Of a DNA stretch of 57,122 nucleotides, positions 27,966-37,784 are shown piece by piece (within the stretch, counting starts at the first letter, position 1; every line of letters begins with the position of its first letter). The DNA comes from Isotricha intestinalis (lineage: Eukaryota > Ciliophora > Litostomatea > Vestibuliferida > Isotrichidae), in contig JAJJLU010000392.1 in NCBI GenBank assembly GCA_023807065.1, positions 1-57,122 on the forward strand. The letters are read 5' to 3'. The position numbers and the translations under genes are program-made. The notes beneath the pieces are model-generated. The model ran no database searches and had not been told where the DNA came from. It saw only the letters and a program-made list of their open reading frames with translations.

Positions 27966-30359
27966 TTACTTTAAAGAAAATACTTTGTTTTTACAATAAA
28001 ATTCATAATCATATGAATTAAATAAAGAATTATTCATTAAAAAAGATTCTACTTTTATTATACTATCATTTATTTCATTCTCTTTCCTAATTATATTTTC
28101 TTTTTTTTCCAAACCTATTTTAGTCAACCATTTTCTACATTCTAATTTAATTGGTAAAATTCCTATTAAATCAGAAGTAAATAAATAGTATGTTATAAAA
28201 GAGGTTTGATTTAAATTTATATTTACAGGATTCCATAAAATTGAAAAAAAACTTTTTGTGAAATCAATATTATTCACTTTAACTTCATTTAGAGTTTTTG
28301 GTAATAAATTAAAAATGATGTTTAATTGTTCATATAAAGTATTTCTTAAATAATGAGGTTTAGTTTCATTAAATTCTAATATTATAAATTGATTCAATAG
28401 AGAAAGCTTTAAATTTTCATTTAATTCAATAAATTGATTATGACTTAGAAAATCACAATTATTATTATTTGCAAATATATTAACAGTTGAAGAGCAATTT
28501 CTTTGATTATACCTTTTATTTAAAGTATTAAATACCAAAATATACAATTCAGTATGTTTTATATATAAAGTTATTGAAGATAATGAAGGTGAATATGCTG
28601 TTGAAATATATTTTCCATTGTTATTTATTAAAGGTATTTTAATTCCAAATAAACTTAATTTTTGAAAAATTTTTGCAAAATTATGGAAAGTTAAATTTGT
28701 CATAGAAAAACCTATATGAGAAAATAATATTTTCATAATTTTTTTAAATATCAAGAAATTTGAAAGTGAAAGACTTCTTGTTTTATATTTTTTAAATATA
28801 AAGATTTCAAATAAATTATTTCTATTTTTACTATCTATTATTATTGGTTCATAATTTAAATTATCTGGAAAGTCATTTTTTATTTTTTTTATTTTTGAAT
28901 TTGTCATCATTAATTTTGTTTGATTGTTATAATTTGAAACTTTTTTATTTTTAGCATTATAATAACAAAACAAATTATTATTGAAAGTTGAACCATTCTG
29001 AAACGTATTTAAATTATTTATACCATAATAAGGATTAGTAAAATAATTAATCTTATTATTATTAAACATATTATTAACATTTGATGTTAAATAATTGATA
29101 TTCCCATTATTATTATATAAATTATTGTTTCCAAAACCTTCACATTTATTATTTTTTAAATTATTATTGAAAAAATTATTATTTTTAAAATCATTATAAG
29201 TAAATTGATTATTTTTAAAATGATTATAAAGTAATTGATTGTTTGAAAAAAATTGAGAATAACTAACATTATTTGGAAAATAACTTTTAAAAGAACAAGT
29301 TTCAGAAATATTATCATTAAAAGTATCATAAAAAGAAGAATTAGAATCAAAATAATTAGGAATTTCATCACTAAAATTACTTAAATTTTGAATTCCTTTT
29401 GAAGAATAATCAGTACTATAATTTGTTTTTTCTTTTTCTTTATCTTCAATTTTATTTGGAATTGAATTAGGAACATTAATAGCAACAAATAATTTAACTA
29501 AATAAAATTGTTTAGTTAGAATTGAATTAAAATTAGTTTGTAAATTTTCTATATTTAATAAATCTTCTTTATTGTTTGTTCCAAATACAAAAGCTAAATT
29601 TTTTTGTTTGAAAATTTTTGAGAAAAATAAATTTCTAATTCCAGATAAATTTCTTTTTTCTTTTTTATAATTTTCAATTCTCAATTCAATAGATTTAACT
29701 AATTTTTTAGGATCAATAGAAAAACAAATGTCTTTTTTTAAAATTTCTCTTTCATGAACAATTCCATTTAAAATACAATTAATTTCGTTTTTTAAAAAAT
29801 TTTTATTTATTTCTTTAAAATATTTATTTTGTTCGTTACAATTATCCAAATTAAATTCAATTAATAAACAATTTGTATTTTCATTTCCAGATTTTAAAGT
29901 AAAAGAAAAATCTTCCCAAATTGAAATCTCATCTGTGATTTTATTGAAGTTTTCAATAGGAAAATTTAATTTTTCAAAAAGGATGTTTTCACTGTTATTA
30001 TTATTATTATTTATATTTTGAATTATATTTTTATATGATATATTATAACTTTCACTTGACTCTTTTTCTTCTATTAATTTTAATATACTTTCACTCGATA
30101 TATTTTTAAAGAAAAAAATATCATTTGAAGGAAAATGATATCCAATATTTTTTTTTTTCTGAGATATAGTTAAATTTAACTTATAATTTGAACATTTGAA
30201 TAAACAGTTTATACAATATTTATGAGTCTCTTTTTTTACATTTGTAAAATTTTCAATTAATTTTTTTTCTTGTTTTTTTTTTTCACTATTATTTTTGTCC
30301 GAAATTGCATTTTTTTCACAATCTTTTCCCGGAGAAGCGTTTTTTTCGAAAAACATCAT
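27966..30359 (-). CDS. Asn-rich protein, C-terminus resembling DUF789
   Basis: The 797-residue protein is mostly unrecognised. Residues about 360-460 are an Asn/Phe-rich low-complexity stretch (repeated 'NNxFxNN' wording). A Cys pair region near the N-terminus (YCINCLFKC) might bind zinc. The C-terminal ~110 residues contain KPHYLRNTLYEQLNIIF, then SFFSILWNPVNIN, then SFITYYLF. These recall in order the DUF789 signature (PY-R-PL--KI, SWFSVAWYPIYRIP, FLTYHSL) known best from plants. DUF789 has no assigned biochemical function. I call this a weak, testable similarity. No membrane segment or signal peptide is evident. Confidence 0.45.
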   Translation of the reverse strand: MMFFEKNASPGKDCEKNAISDKNNSEKKKQEKKLIENFTNVKKETHKYCINCLFKCSNYKLNLTISQKKKNIGYHFPSNDIFFFKNISSESILKLIEEKESSESYNISYKNIIQNINNNNNNSENILFEKLNFPIENFNKITDEISIWEDFSFTLKSGNENTNCLLIEFNLDNCNEQNKYFKEINKNFLKNEINCILNGIVHEREILKKDICFSIDPKKLVKSIELRIENYKKEKRNLSGIRNLFFSKIFKQKNLAFVFGTNNKEDLLNIENLQTNFNSILTKQFYLVKLFVAINVPNSIPNKIEDKEKEKTNYSTDYSSKGIQNLSNFSDEIPNYFDSNSSFYDTFNDNISETCSFKSYFPNNVSYSQFFSNNQLLYNHFKNNQFTYNDFKNNNFFNNNLKNNKCEGFGNNNLYNNNGNINYLTSNVNNMFNNNKINYFTNPYYGINNLNTFQNGSTFNNNLFCYYNAKNKKVSNYNNQTKLMMTNSKIKKIKNDFPDNLNYEPIIIDSKNRNNLFEIFIFKKYKTRSLSLSNFLIFKKIMKILFSHIGFSMTNLTFHNFAKIFQKLSLFGIKIPLINNNGKYISTAYSPSLSSITLYIKHTELYILVFNTLNKRYNQRNCSSTVNIFANNNNCDFLSHNQFIELNENLKLSLLNQFIILEFNETKPHYLRNTLYEQLNIIFNLLPKTLNEVKVNNIDFTKSFFSILWNPVNINLNQTSFITYYLFTSDLIGILPIKLECRKWLTKIGLEKKENIIRKENEINDSIIKVESFLMNNSLFNSYDYEFYCKNKVFSLK

Positions 30360-30507
30360 TTAATTAAATTATTAAATCTTAAATAATTACGGCAATTAAT
30401 ATTATGTCAAAGGAAATTAAAATAAAAGAAATAAATAAAAAAATATTTCAAAATAACCAATCAATAATATAAAAATAAAAAATAATTATTTTTTTTTAAT
30501 TTAATTT

Positions 30508-31229
30508 TCATATTTTATTATTTAAAGAAGAACTATATAAAGCAAAACAAGGAGCTAAAACACCTCCGACCCCTCTTATTTGAGGAGGAATATTTTTACC
30601 AAATAAATTTTTAGAAATATTACTTCCATTTAAGCATATTAATAAATCAAATGCATTACTTAAAGAATTAGTTATTAAAACTTTTTTTCTTAAATTTTTC
30701 TTTGTTTCATCTTCTTTATTTTCATTTATTAATTTCATATCTTTTGTATTTTTTATTATTGTTAATCCTGCAAAACAAGTCCAAAAAAATTGAGAATATT
30801 TAATTAAATTTTTTCTTTTTTCCGTTTTAAAATCTATTAATTTTAAAAATAATTGAATATTATCAAAACCAAACAATAAACAATGAGAAAGTAAAATAGA
30901 ATTATTTAAATTTAAAATAGCTTGATTTGAATAAATAATATTTTTCATTATTGTTATATCTTTAATAACTCTAAATAAACTATATAAATTTCTTGCATCA
31001 CAAGAAGCTTCATTTACTTTTGAAAATGCTGTTTTTAATTTCTCTTTTTTTGATATTGATGAACCTATTAAAGTTGAATTTTGAAGTATTTTTATAAAAC
31101 TATCACAAATGTCTTTTTAAAATTATATATATTTTATTTACAATAATTTGAAGTTTTCATTGCTATTAAATCTGTGAATCTTTCCATTATATTTTTCATT
31201 GGATTTGGAGTTATTATTGTTTTTGACAT
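30508..31229 (-). CDS. PEX11: PEX11-like peroxisomal membrane protein, 2 exons
   Basis: The CDS is complement(join(30508..31112, 31142..31229)), 230 residues, the usual PEX11 size. Exon 1 gives MSKTIITPNPMKNIMERFTD; splicing a 29 nt intron continues in frame through YICDSFIKILQNSTLIGSS and SKVNEASCDARNLYSLFRVI. The N-terminal amphipathic helices, the 'ARN-YRLFR' helix, the middle KVLITNSLSNAFDLLICLNG segment and the C-terminal Gly-rich IRGVGGVLAPCFALYSS follow the PEX11 layout. PEX11 remodels and divides peroxisomal membranes. The family is divergent and I judge by pattern only. If the host is an anaerobe, this assignment deserves care. Confidence 0.65.
31113..31141 (-). other. Intron of the PEX11-like gene, 29 nt
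   Basis: On the minus strand it starts GTAAAT and ends AAAAAG. Unspliced, the frame stops at TAA just past the donor. Splicing within a Tyr codon joins the ATG exon to the long open frame. Confidence 0.8.
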
Positions 31230-31360
31230 TAATAAATAATATTTATATTAAAAATAATTTTAATGTATATCATTTACTCATTTTTAATTTTTATTTTTAT
31301 ATTTTTATTGTAATTCATAAATAAAAAATTTAAAAATAATTTTAAATTTAAAATTAGTTA

Positions 31361-31984
31361 ATGTCAAAAGTGAAAGAAGAATTTGAATATAATTTAAACA
31401 ATCTTTGTTTACAAAATGAAAAAGAATTTAATGAAACAATTTCAGAGAATTCAAATAATGAAAAATTATCAAAAAATAATTTATTCATGTTTCAAATTTT
31501 ACAACTATTAAATTCTAATTTAATATTAACTCAAGAAAGTATAAAAGGAAACTGTGATTTATATGAAAAAAAATGTGATTCATTAAAAAATTTTATGTTA
31601 AATTCTATTCCAAATTCAATTTTAAATCTTAAATTATCTGATTTAATTATTATGTTAGAAAATACTAAAAATTTATCTAATGAAGAAATAAGAAAAAGTT
31701 TATCAAGTGAAAATAATTTAATTCATTGTGTTAAAATAAGTTATGATATGAATAAAATTTGTTCTAAAATAATTAATAGTAATAAAAAAAATAATAAAGA
31801 TAATTCAATTCAAAAAATTAAACATTTTAATAGTCAAATTATTAATAATAAATCTTTTAATCCTAAATTAATTTATGCTTCTCCTTCTCCTATTATCAAT
31901 CATAAATATAAAAGTAAAATAAATTCTCATTCCCAGAAAAAAAATAAATTTCAAACGCCTGAAAAAAGCATATGGAAAATATAA
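31361..31984 (+). CDS. Hypothetical protein, 207 aa
   Basis: I do not recognise this protein. It is soluble, with no signal peptide or membrane segment. Residues 40-135 look helical (FMFQILQLLNSNLILTQESI, LKLSDLIIMLENTKNL) with a few Cys. Residues 135-207 are basic and Ser/Asn-rich and end in QTPEKSIWKI, which has a possible TP phosphorylation site. The gene starts 132 bp from the PEX11-like start on the other strand, so the two may share a promoter region. Confidence 0.55.
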   Translation: MSKVKEEFEYNLNNLCLQNEKEFNETISENSNNEKLSKNNLFMFQILQLLNSNLILTQESIKGNCDLYEKKCDSLKNFMLNSIPNSILNLKLSDLIIMLENTKNLSNEEIRKSLSSENNLIHCVKISYDMNKICSKIINSNKKNNKDNSIQKIKHFNSQIINNKSFNPKLIYASPSPIINHKYKSKINSHSQKKNKFQTPEKSIWKI

Positions 31985-32113
31985 ATAAAACCAAAAACAA
32001 AAATAAATAAATTTAAATAAACAACAAAAAAAAAAAACAAATTTTGTTTATATATTAAAGAACTTAAAAAACTAAATAAAAAAAAAATATAATAAATAAT
32101 ATTTTAAAAAAAA

Positions 32114-32764
32114 ATGAACAAAGTATCCTCTTTCATATTTAATTCAATGTTATCAGCTCGTAATTCAGACACGGATCGTAGTGTAGACAGTACAATAGAG
32201 AAAGATGAAATAGAAAGTGATCCTGAAGAAATAATAGAAGATATGTCAAAAAATTCAGCATTATCATTTAATGAGAAATTATTAGAAATAAAGGAAATAA
32301 ATAAATTTTATGAAATAACAGGAATTCAACCTAAATACATAATATATTTATTATGTATATTTCTCTCAATAATAATAGTAACTTATTTTTCAAAAGCATT
32401 TACATTATTAATTGGAGTTATTTATCCAATGCATTGTTCAGTAAGACAATTAATTAAAAAAAATAGAAAAGAAATGAGAAAATGGTTAGAATATTGGATT
32501 GTGTTTTTTCTCTTTATTAATTTTGAAACTTTATTTTCTAATTTTTTAGAAAAAATTAATATGTATCTTTTTTATAAAGTTGTTTTCTTATCTATTTGTT
32601 TTCTACCTTCTTATAATGCTAGTCATTATATTTATAATTCTTTTTTAAAAGGATGGTTCTCTTCTTATGAAAAAACTGTTTATAAAATTTCACAAAAATT
32701 CGCAGAAAAAATTAAAAAACAAATTTTTGTTGAAGATACTCTTGATGAAAAAGATAAGGATTAA
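32114..32764 (+). CDS. REEP/Yop1 (TB2/DP1/HVA22) ER-shaping protein
   Basis: The 216-residue protein has an acidic N-terminus (20-60) and hydrophobic hairpins at about 75-100 and 128-165. The family motif order is visible: LLIGVIYPMHCSVRQLIKKN, KWLEYWIVFFLF (the conserved W-YW), then VVFLSICFLPSYNASHYIYN and a region ending in a conserved-looking SSYEKTV. These proteins insert hairpins into the cytosolic leaflet of the ER and generate tubule curvature. The C-terminal tail is charged. The gene converges on the PB1/ZZ gene with 69 bp between stop codons. Confidence 0.85.
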   Translation: MNKVSSFIFNSMLSARNSDTDRSVDSTIEKDEIESDPEEIIEDMSKNSALSFNEKLLEIKEINKFYEITGIQPKYIIYLLCIFLSIIIVTYFSKAFTLLIGVIYPMHCSVRQLIKKNRKEMRKWLEYWIVFFLFINFETLFSNFLEKINMYLFYKVVFLSICFLPSYNASHYIYNSFLKGWFSSYEKTVYKISQKFAEKIKKQIFVEDTLDEKDKD

Positions 32765-32833
32765 ATTTTTTTATATAAACTATTATATATATTTTTAAAA
32801 TATATTATTTTTTTTGATAATATATATATTTTT

Positions 32834-34027
32834 TTATATATTAATTAGTTCAAAAGTATGATTATATATATGTTGTTTTTCTTTTGTAATTAATTTATTA
32901 TTACAATTTTCACATACAATAAAATCATCACAATTTTCACATTTATATAATTTGTTTATTATTTTTTCATTACATAATTTACATTTAGAAATTATATTTT
33001 TTTCATTTTTTTGTTCAACTTTTTTTTCTATTAACTTTATTGTATTATTATTATTTTTTTTTTCATTTAATTTTTCAATTTCTTTTTTTAAAAAGTTTTT
33101 ATTTTCTTTAAATATATATAATGATAAATCTTTTATTTTTTCTTCGAAATAATTACTTATATAATTTTTCATTGTTAAACATTTTTTGTCAATTTCTTCT
33201 TCTAATTCATTTTTACATTTTTCATTATCAGAAAAATCTTCTTTATTTTCAAATTTATTTAATTTCTTTTCTAAATTAACATTAATTTCTTTTAATTTTT
33301 TTAATTCTTCATTATATTTAATTTTTAAATTTTTATTCATAACTTTTAATTCATTTATTTCTTTTTCTTTTTTTGATAGTTCTTTTTTATTTAATTGATT
33401 TTCAAATTCGATGAATTTCTTTTCTAAATTATTGTATTTTTCTGATATTTGATTTAACTTTATTTCATTTTGAGATTCTAATAATTTTATTTTATTTTCT
33501 AATTCACTATTTTTTTTTTCAAGTTCTTTATTTGATTCTTTTAATTGATTTATTTCATTATATATTTCAATCAATTCATTTTTCCTATTTTCAAATTCAT
33601 TAATTTTTGTTTCTGAATTATTATTAATATTTTTATTATTTTCAAAACCTAAATCAATGTTATTAGAAACATTTGAATCATTGGTAATTGGAAAATATTG
33701 ATTGTTACAATCATTAATTGAATTTTCAGTATTTTGTTTTTTTTGTTGAATTATCGACGGATTTACTTTTGTAGTGAGCATTTTGTCATCCAATTTTTCT
33801 TTCAAATAAATGGTATCACCTTTAAACTCTGAAAAAACTTCTTCATTATTTATTTCTATTTCATCTTTATTGTAATCATAATATATTATATTGTTATTTT
33901 TTAAATAATTTTCATCCATTTGATTTATCTGAGCTTCTAAAGCTTTAAAATTTTCTGGATATTCAAATTCTTCGTACTCAGATGAATTTATATTAGTATA
34001 GCACTTTAAACTTTTCTTTTTCTCCAT
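32834..34027 (-). CDS. PB1-like/coiled-coil/ZZ-finger protein, possible p62/NBR1-type adaptor
   Basis: The 397-residue protein has a C-terminal ZZ zinc finger (about 345-397): CKLC ... YKCENCDDFIVCENCNNK ... HIYNHTFE, with CxxC pairs and the H-N-H-F end. Residues about 130-330 are coiled coil. The first ~80 residues (SLKCYTNINSSEYEEFEYPE; YYDYNKDEIEINNEEVFSEF; DTIYLKEKL) follow the PB1 pattern of a beta-grasp start and an acidic D-x-[DE] type patch before a final strand. PB1 plus ZZ is the signature of selective autophagy receptors p62/NBR1. Here ZZ is at the end and I see no UBA domain. The ZZ call is firm; PB1 and the autophagy role are inference. Confidence 0.75.
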   Translation of the reverse strand: MEKKKSLKCYTNINSSEYEEFEYPENFKALEAQINQMDENYLKNNNIIYYDYNKDEIEINNEEVFSEFKGDTIYLKEKLDDKMLTTKVNPSIIQQKKQNTENSINDCNNQYFPITNDSNVSNNIDLGFENNKNINNNSETKINEFENRKNELIEIYNEINQLKESNKELEKKNSELENKIKLLESQNEIKLNQISEKYNNLEKKFIEFENQLNKKELSKKEKEINELKVMNKNLKIKYNEELKKLKEINVNLEKKLNKFENKEDFSDNEKCKNELEEEIDKKCLTMKNYISNYFEEKIKDLSLYIFKENKNFLKKEIEKLNEKKNNNNTIKLIEKKVEQKNEKNIISKCKLCNEKIINKLYKCENCDDFIVCENCNNKLITKEKQHIYNHTFELINI

Positions 34028-34110
34028 ATTTGAAATAGTTAATTAAAAGAAAAAAATAAAAATAAATAAAGAAAAAAGAAAAATTGAAAAAAAAAATAAA
34101 TAAAAAAAAA

Positions 34111-35409
34111 ATGAATCCCCCAAAAAAAATTCGTGAATACGAAATAAAAAAAGAACTAGGATCAGGAGCATATGGAATAGTATATAAAGTGACAAAAGTA
34201 TCATCACCTTTAAATGAATTAGTATTAAAGCAAATATCTTTGAAAAATTTAAAAAAATCAGAAATAAAAAAAATAGAAAATGAAGCAATATTATTAAAAG
34301 AATTGAATTCAAAATATATAGTAAAATACATAGATTCATTTATAGAAAATAATTATTTAAATATAATAATGGAATTTTGTAATCAAGGAGATTTAGATAC
34401 ATTATTAAAATCCAAAAAGCAAAAGCAAAGATTAATAAATGAAAATTGGGTATGGAAATTATTTATTCAAATATCAATAGGATTATTATATTTACATAAT
34501 AAAAATATATTACATAGAGATTTAAAATCACCAAACATATTTTTAACAGGAAAAGAAAAAAATGAATTAATACCAAAAATAGGGGATTTAGGAGTGTCAA
34601 AAAAATTAGTGAAAGAAAAATTTGCAAAAACATTTATAGGAACACCATATTATTTAAGTCCAGAAATATGTGAAGACAGAGAATATAATGATAAAAGTGA
34701 TGTTTGGGCTTTAGGATGTATATTATTTGAATTATGTACTTATAATCATCCTTTTGAAGCAAATAGTCAAGGAGCTTTAATATTAAAAATTATGACTGCT
34801 GAAGTCCCTAATATTAGTGATATGTATAGTGAAAGTTTAAGAAATTTAGTCAAAATTATTTTAAATAAAGATGATAAAAAAAGACCCAGTGTTAAAGATA
34901 TTTTAAATATGAGTGATGTTGTTCAAAAAGCTAAATTGTATGGACTTTTTGATGATGTTTGTTATGCTATGAATTCATCTAATATTATGGATGATAGTGT
35001 TATTCCCTTTAATTCTCATGATGTATATATTAGTGAAAAGAAAGATAGTAAAAATATTATTCAAAGAGGTGAGTCTGAAAAAGTAAAAAAATATAAAAAT
35101 AATTTAATTGATGATGAAGGTCCTATTAATTATAATAAAAATAATAATGTTAAAAATAAAATTGAAAGGAATTTTAGTAATAAAGAGAAATTAAATATTA
35201 ATATTAAAATTGAAAATTTTGAAAATGAAAGAAAAACTCCTAAAAATAAACCAATGAATCACATAGATAATTTAAATGTTAAAAATAATAAAGAGATTAA
35301 TAATGAAATTATGGATTATAAGAGTTCACAATTTTTTAATAATTTAGATAAAATACCACCAATAATAATAAATGAAAAAAATGAAATAAAATATTCAATT
35401 GGAGAATTT

Positions 35410-35463
<54 letters not shown>

Positions 35464-35478
35464 CATAACAACAATAAA

Positions 35479-35512
<34 letters not shown>

Positions 35513-36036
35513 GAAAAATAAAGGAAAATGTAAAAAAGAAAATAATAAAGAAAACTAGAAAAAAAAATGAGGGTGAATTTTTGATAGAAGAAAATGATGA
35601 ATTAAAGAAAAATAAAAGTAAATCAGAAAAAAGAAAAGAAATAAAAATAAATAATTCAGATTCTGAAAGTTCAGAAGATAATTTATCAAAATCAAAGAAA
35701 GAAAATATATCAGATGAAGATTCAGAAAATGAAGAAGAAGAAATATGTAAAGAATTAAATGATAAAAATCAAGAAAAAGAAAAAATTTTACAAAAAATTA
35801 ATGATAAAAAACAAGAATTAAGAAAGTTAGTTGGTCAACAGGATTATAATTTTATTATTAATTTATATATAAAAACTGTTGGTTGTGATGATAATTCAAA
35901 TGAATATTTTAATCAAATAGAAAATTTTATAAAAAATTATTCTGAAGAAGAAAAAAGGATAAACGTTTATGGTATTTATTTTGAATTAATTAGATTAAAT
36001 ATTCAATTAAATAAGATTGAAATTGATGATGATTAA
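34111..36036 (+). CDS. NEK (NIMA-related) family protein kinase with poly-Asn linker
   Basis: The ATG at 34111 gives 641 residues; the upstream in-frame extension has no ATG. The kinase domain (about 9-270) has LGSGAYGIVYKV, Lys in LVLKQIS, HRDLKSPNIFL, GDLGVSKKL (Leu replaces Phe of DFG) and IGTPYYLSPEICEDREYNDKSDVWALGC. The 'K-IL----IV-Y--SF--N--L-I-MEFC--GDL' and 'HRDLK--NIFL' wording is typical of NEKs, which control cilia and microtubules. A poly-Asn tract from an AAT array (35411-35511) and a charged linker follow. The final ~75 residues (LVGQQDYNFIINLYIKTVG onward) look globular. The start lies 83 bp from the start of the divergent PB1/ZZ gene. Confidence 0.9.
35411..35511 (+). repeat. 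AAT trinucleotide microsatellite encoding poly-Asn
   Basis: An almost pure (AAT)n array, interrupted by a few CAT, AAC and AAA codons, lies inside the NEK kinase gene between kinase domain and C-terminus. It encodes about 30 nearly consecutive Asn residues. Its length is likely to vary between strains or copies. Confidence 0.9.
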
Positions 36037-36200
36037 AAAAAAATATTTAAATAAAATAACAATAAACTTATATATTATTTATATATTAATTAATACTTTT
36101 GATACCTTATAATTAAACTTTTTTAATAATATTTAAACAATACAATAAATTAATAATACAATATTTATACTATTTATAAAAAGAATTTATTCAAATTTTT

Positions 36201-37734
36201 TCAATCATTAATTTTTTGTTTTTTCCTATTAAAAGTATTATTACTTTCATTAGTATTATTAATTTTCAAATTACTATTTTCAAAAACAAAATCATTAGTT
36301 TTATCAACAGAATTAGCTTCATTAGTTTCTTCGATATTAAAATATTTTTTATCATGAATCAAAGTTAATTTATCTTCATAATTATTTATTTTTGTCCAAA
36401 AATGATTTTTAGATAAATTTATTGAATTTTTATTTGTTTCAAAATGAAATTTATTTGAGTTACCTTCATTTGAATAAGTAAATCTTCTTTGATTTTTAAA
36501 TTTATTAAAATAATTCATTGTATTTTCTCTATCTTGTAAAGAATTATTAAATATTTTTTTATTATGATTCTCAATAAATATTTTATTTAAATATAATTGA
36601 TGAGAATTATTATTTATAAGTGATAAAGAATCTTTAAAATGTTTTAAAGGAATTAAATTTGAATTATTTGAATTGTACATTAAAAAAGAAGTAAAATTTA
36701 CTCTTTTATAATATTTAACACATAAAACTTGTTTTAAATTTTTTTTCCAATTTTTTCTTGAAAAAGGATTTCCATAAATAACAAAAATTTCTCCCATTTT
36801 AATATTAGCATAAGTACTCATATTTCTACAAGAAAAATATATATGATAACAAAATAAAGTTGTAACAAAAACACAAGTCTAAAATAAATTATATATAATA
36901 TAAAATATAAAATAAATTATTCTTACCAAAATTGATAAAGAAAAAATTATTAAACACATGAAATTTTCTTTTAAAACTCTTAAAAAAATTTTGTTGCATT
37001 TTTTCTTATAATCATTAAAATTAGAATCTATATTATTATCATTCTTATTAGAATTTTCACATAATTTATATTCATAATTATAAACTTTAATTTGTTTAAG
37101 AAAAAAAGCTAAAGTACCAAAACAATTAAAAAACAATAAAAAATTGAAAAAGGCTAAAAAAGTTAAAAAAAACTTATAATTATTTTTTCCAATACAATTT
37201 CCTATCCAAGGACAATGATGATCAAATTTTTCAACACAAACATTACATTTTTTACAATGAGAAATTCCAGGAGGTCTAAAAATAAAACAAGTAGAACAAA
37301 ATTTAATTTTAAATTTATAACCTCTGATAAAACATAATTTATTTTTTTCTATAAAAATAATGTCTTTAGTATCAAATATATTATTATTTAAATTATTTCC
37401 TGGTAAAACTCCAGGATCTGAAAAACAACAAATTAAACAAAAAATAAATGTTCCTCCATATAAAATTATTTCAATTATTGATAATATTATTTTATTGTTT
37501 ATACTTTTATCTCTCTAAATAATTTAATATTATTTTTACCATTAATATAAATATTATATATATCCAACTAAAACAATGAATATATAAATTTGTTAATAAA
37601 CCGTAATAAAATTCTGGTCCTATATATATTTTCCCATTAAAACAAAATGAATTTTTTCCTCTCCAAATTTCATATATTTTCTTTTTTTTTAATGATTCTT
37701 TATATATCATACTTTGAAAAGAACTATTATTCAT
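36201..37734 (-). CDS. DHHC-type protein S-palmitoyltransferase, 3 exons
   Basis: The CDS is complement(join(36201..36878, 36927..37514, 37540..37734)), 486 residues, with introns of 25 and 48 nt. Exon 1 (65 aa) has the first membrane segment; exon 2 has the second, the SDPGVLPG motif (DPG at 98-100) and the Cys-rich domain; the second intron falls within the fourth membrane region. The core reads FCSTCFIFRPPGISHCKKC, then NVCVEKFDHHCPWIGNCIG, with catalytic DHHC at 163-166. Exon 3 supplies TCVFVTTLFCYHI and NMSTYANIK, an equivalent of the TTxE motif, then a long N/K-rich tail. The PPG-SHC wording places it with the plant/protist ER-Golgi/plasma-membrane type. It starts 50 bp from the divergent Rab gene. 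Confidence 0.92.
36879..36926 (-). other. Intron 2 of the second DHHC gene, 48 nt
   Basis: On the minus strand it starts GTAAGA and ends TTTTAG. Unspliced, the frame runs into the TAG at the intron end. Removing it joins LSIL to TCVFVTTLF in phase 0. Confidence 0.85.
37515..37539 (-). other. Intron 1 of the second DHHC gene, 25 nt
   Basis: On the minus strand it starts GTAAAA and ends ATTTAG. Three AG dinucleotides follow one another (AGAGAG). Only the first keeps the frame open, giving RDKSINNKIIL after the junction; the others lead at once to TAA. At 25 nt it is the shortest intron here. Confidence 0.8.
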
Positions 37735-37784
37735 TTTTATTTTTTATTTTGTTTTTTTCTTTTAATTTAAATATATAAAATATT

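Noticed and set aside
34043..34339. Minus-strand hydrophobic frames over the start of the NEK gene
   Set aside because: They lie antisense to the kinase glycine loop and are explained by A-rich coding sequence.
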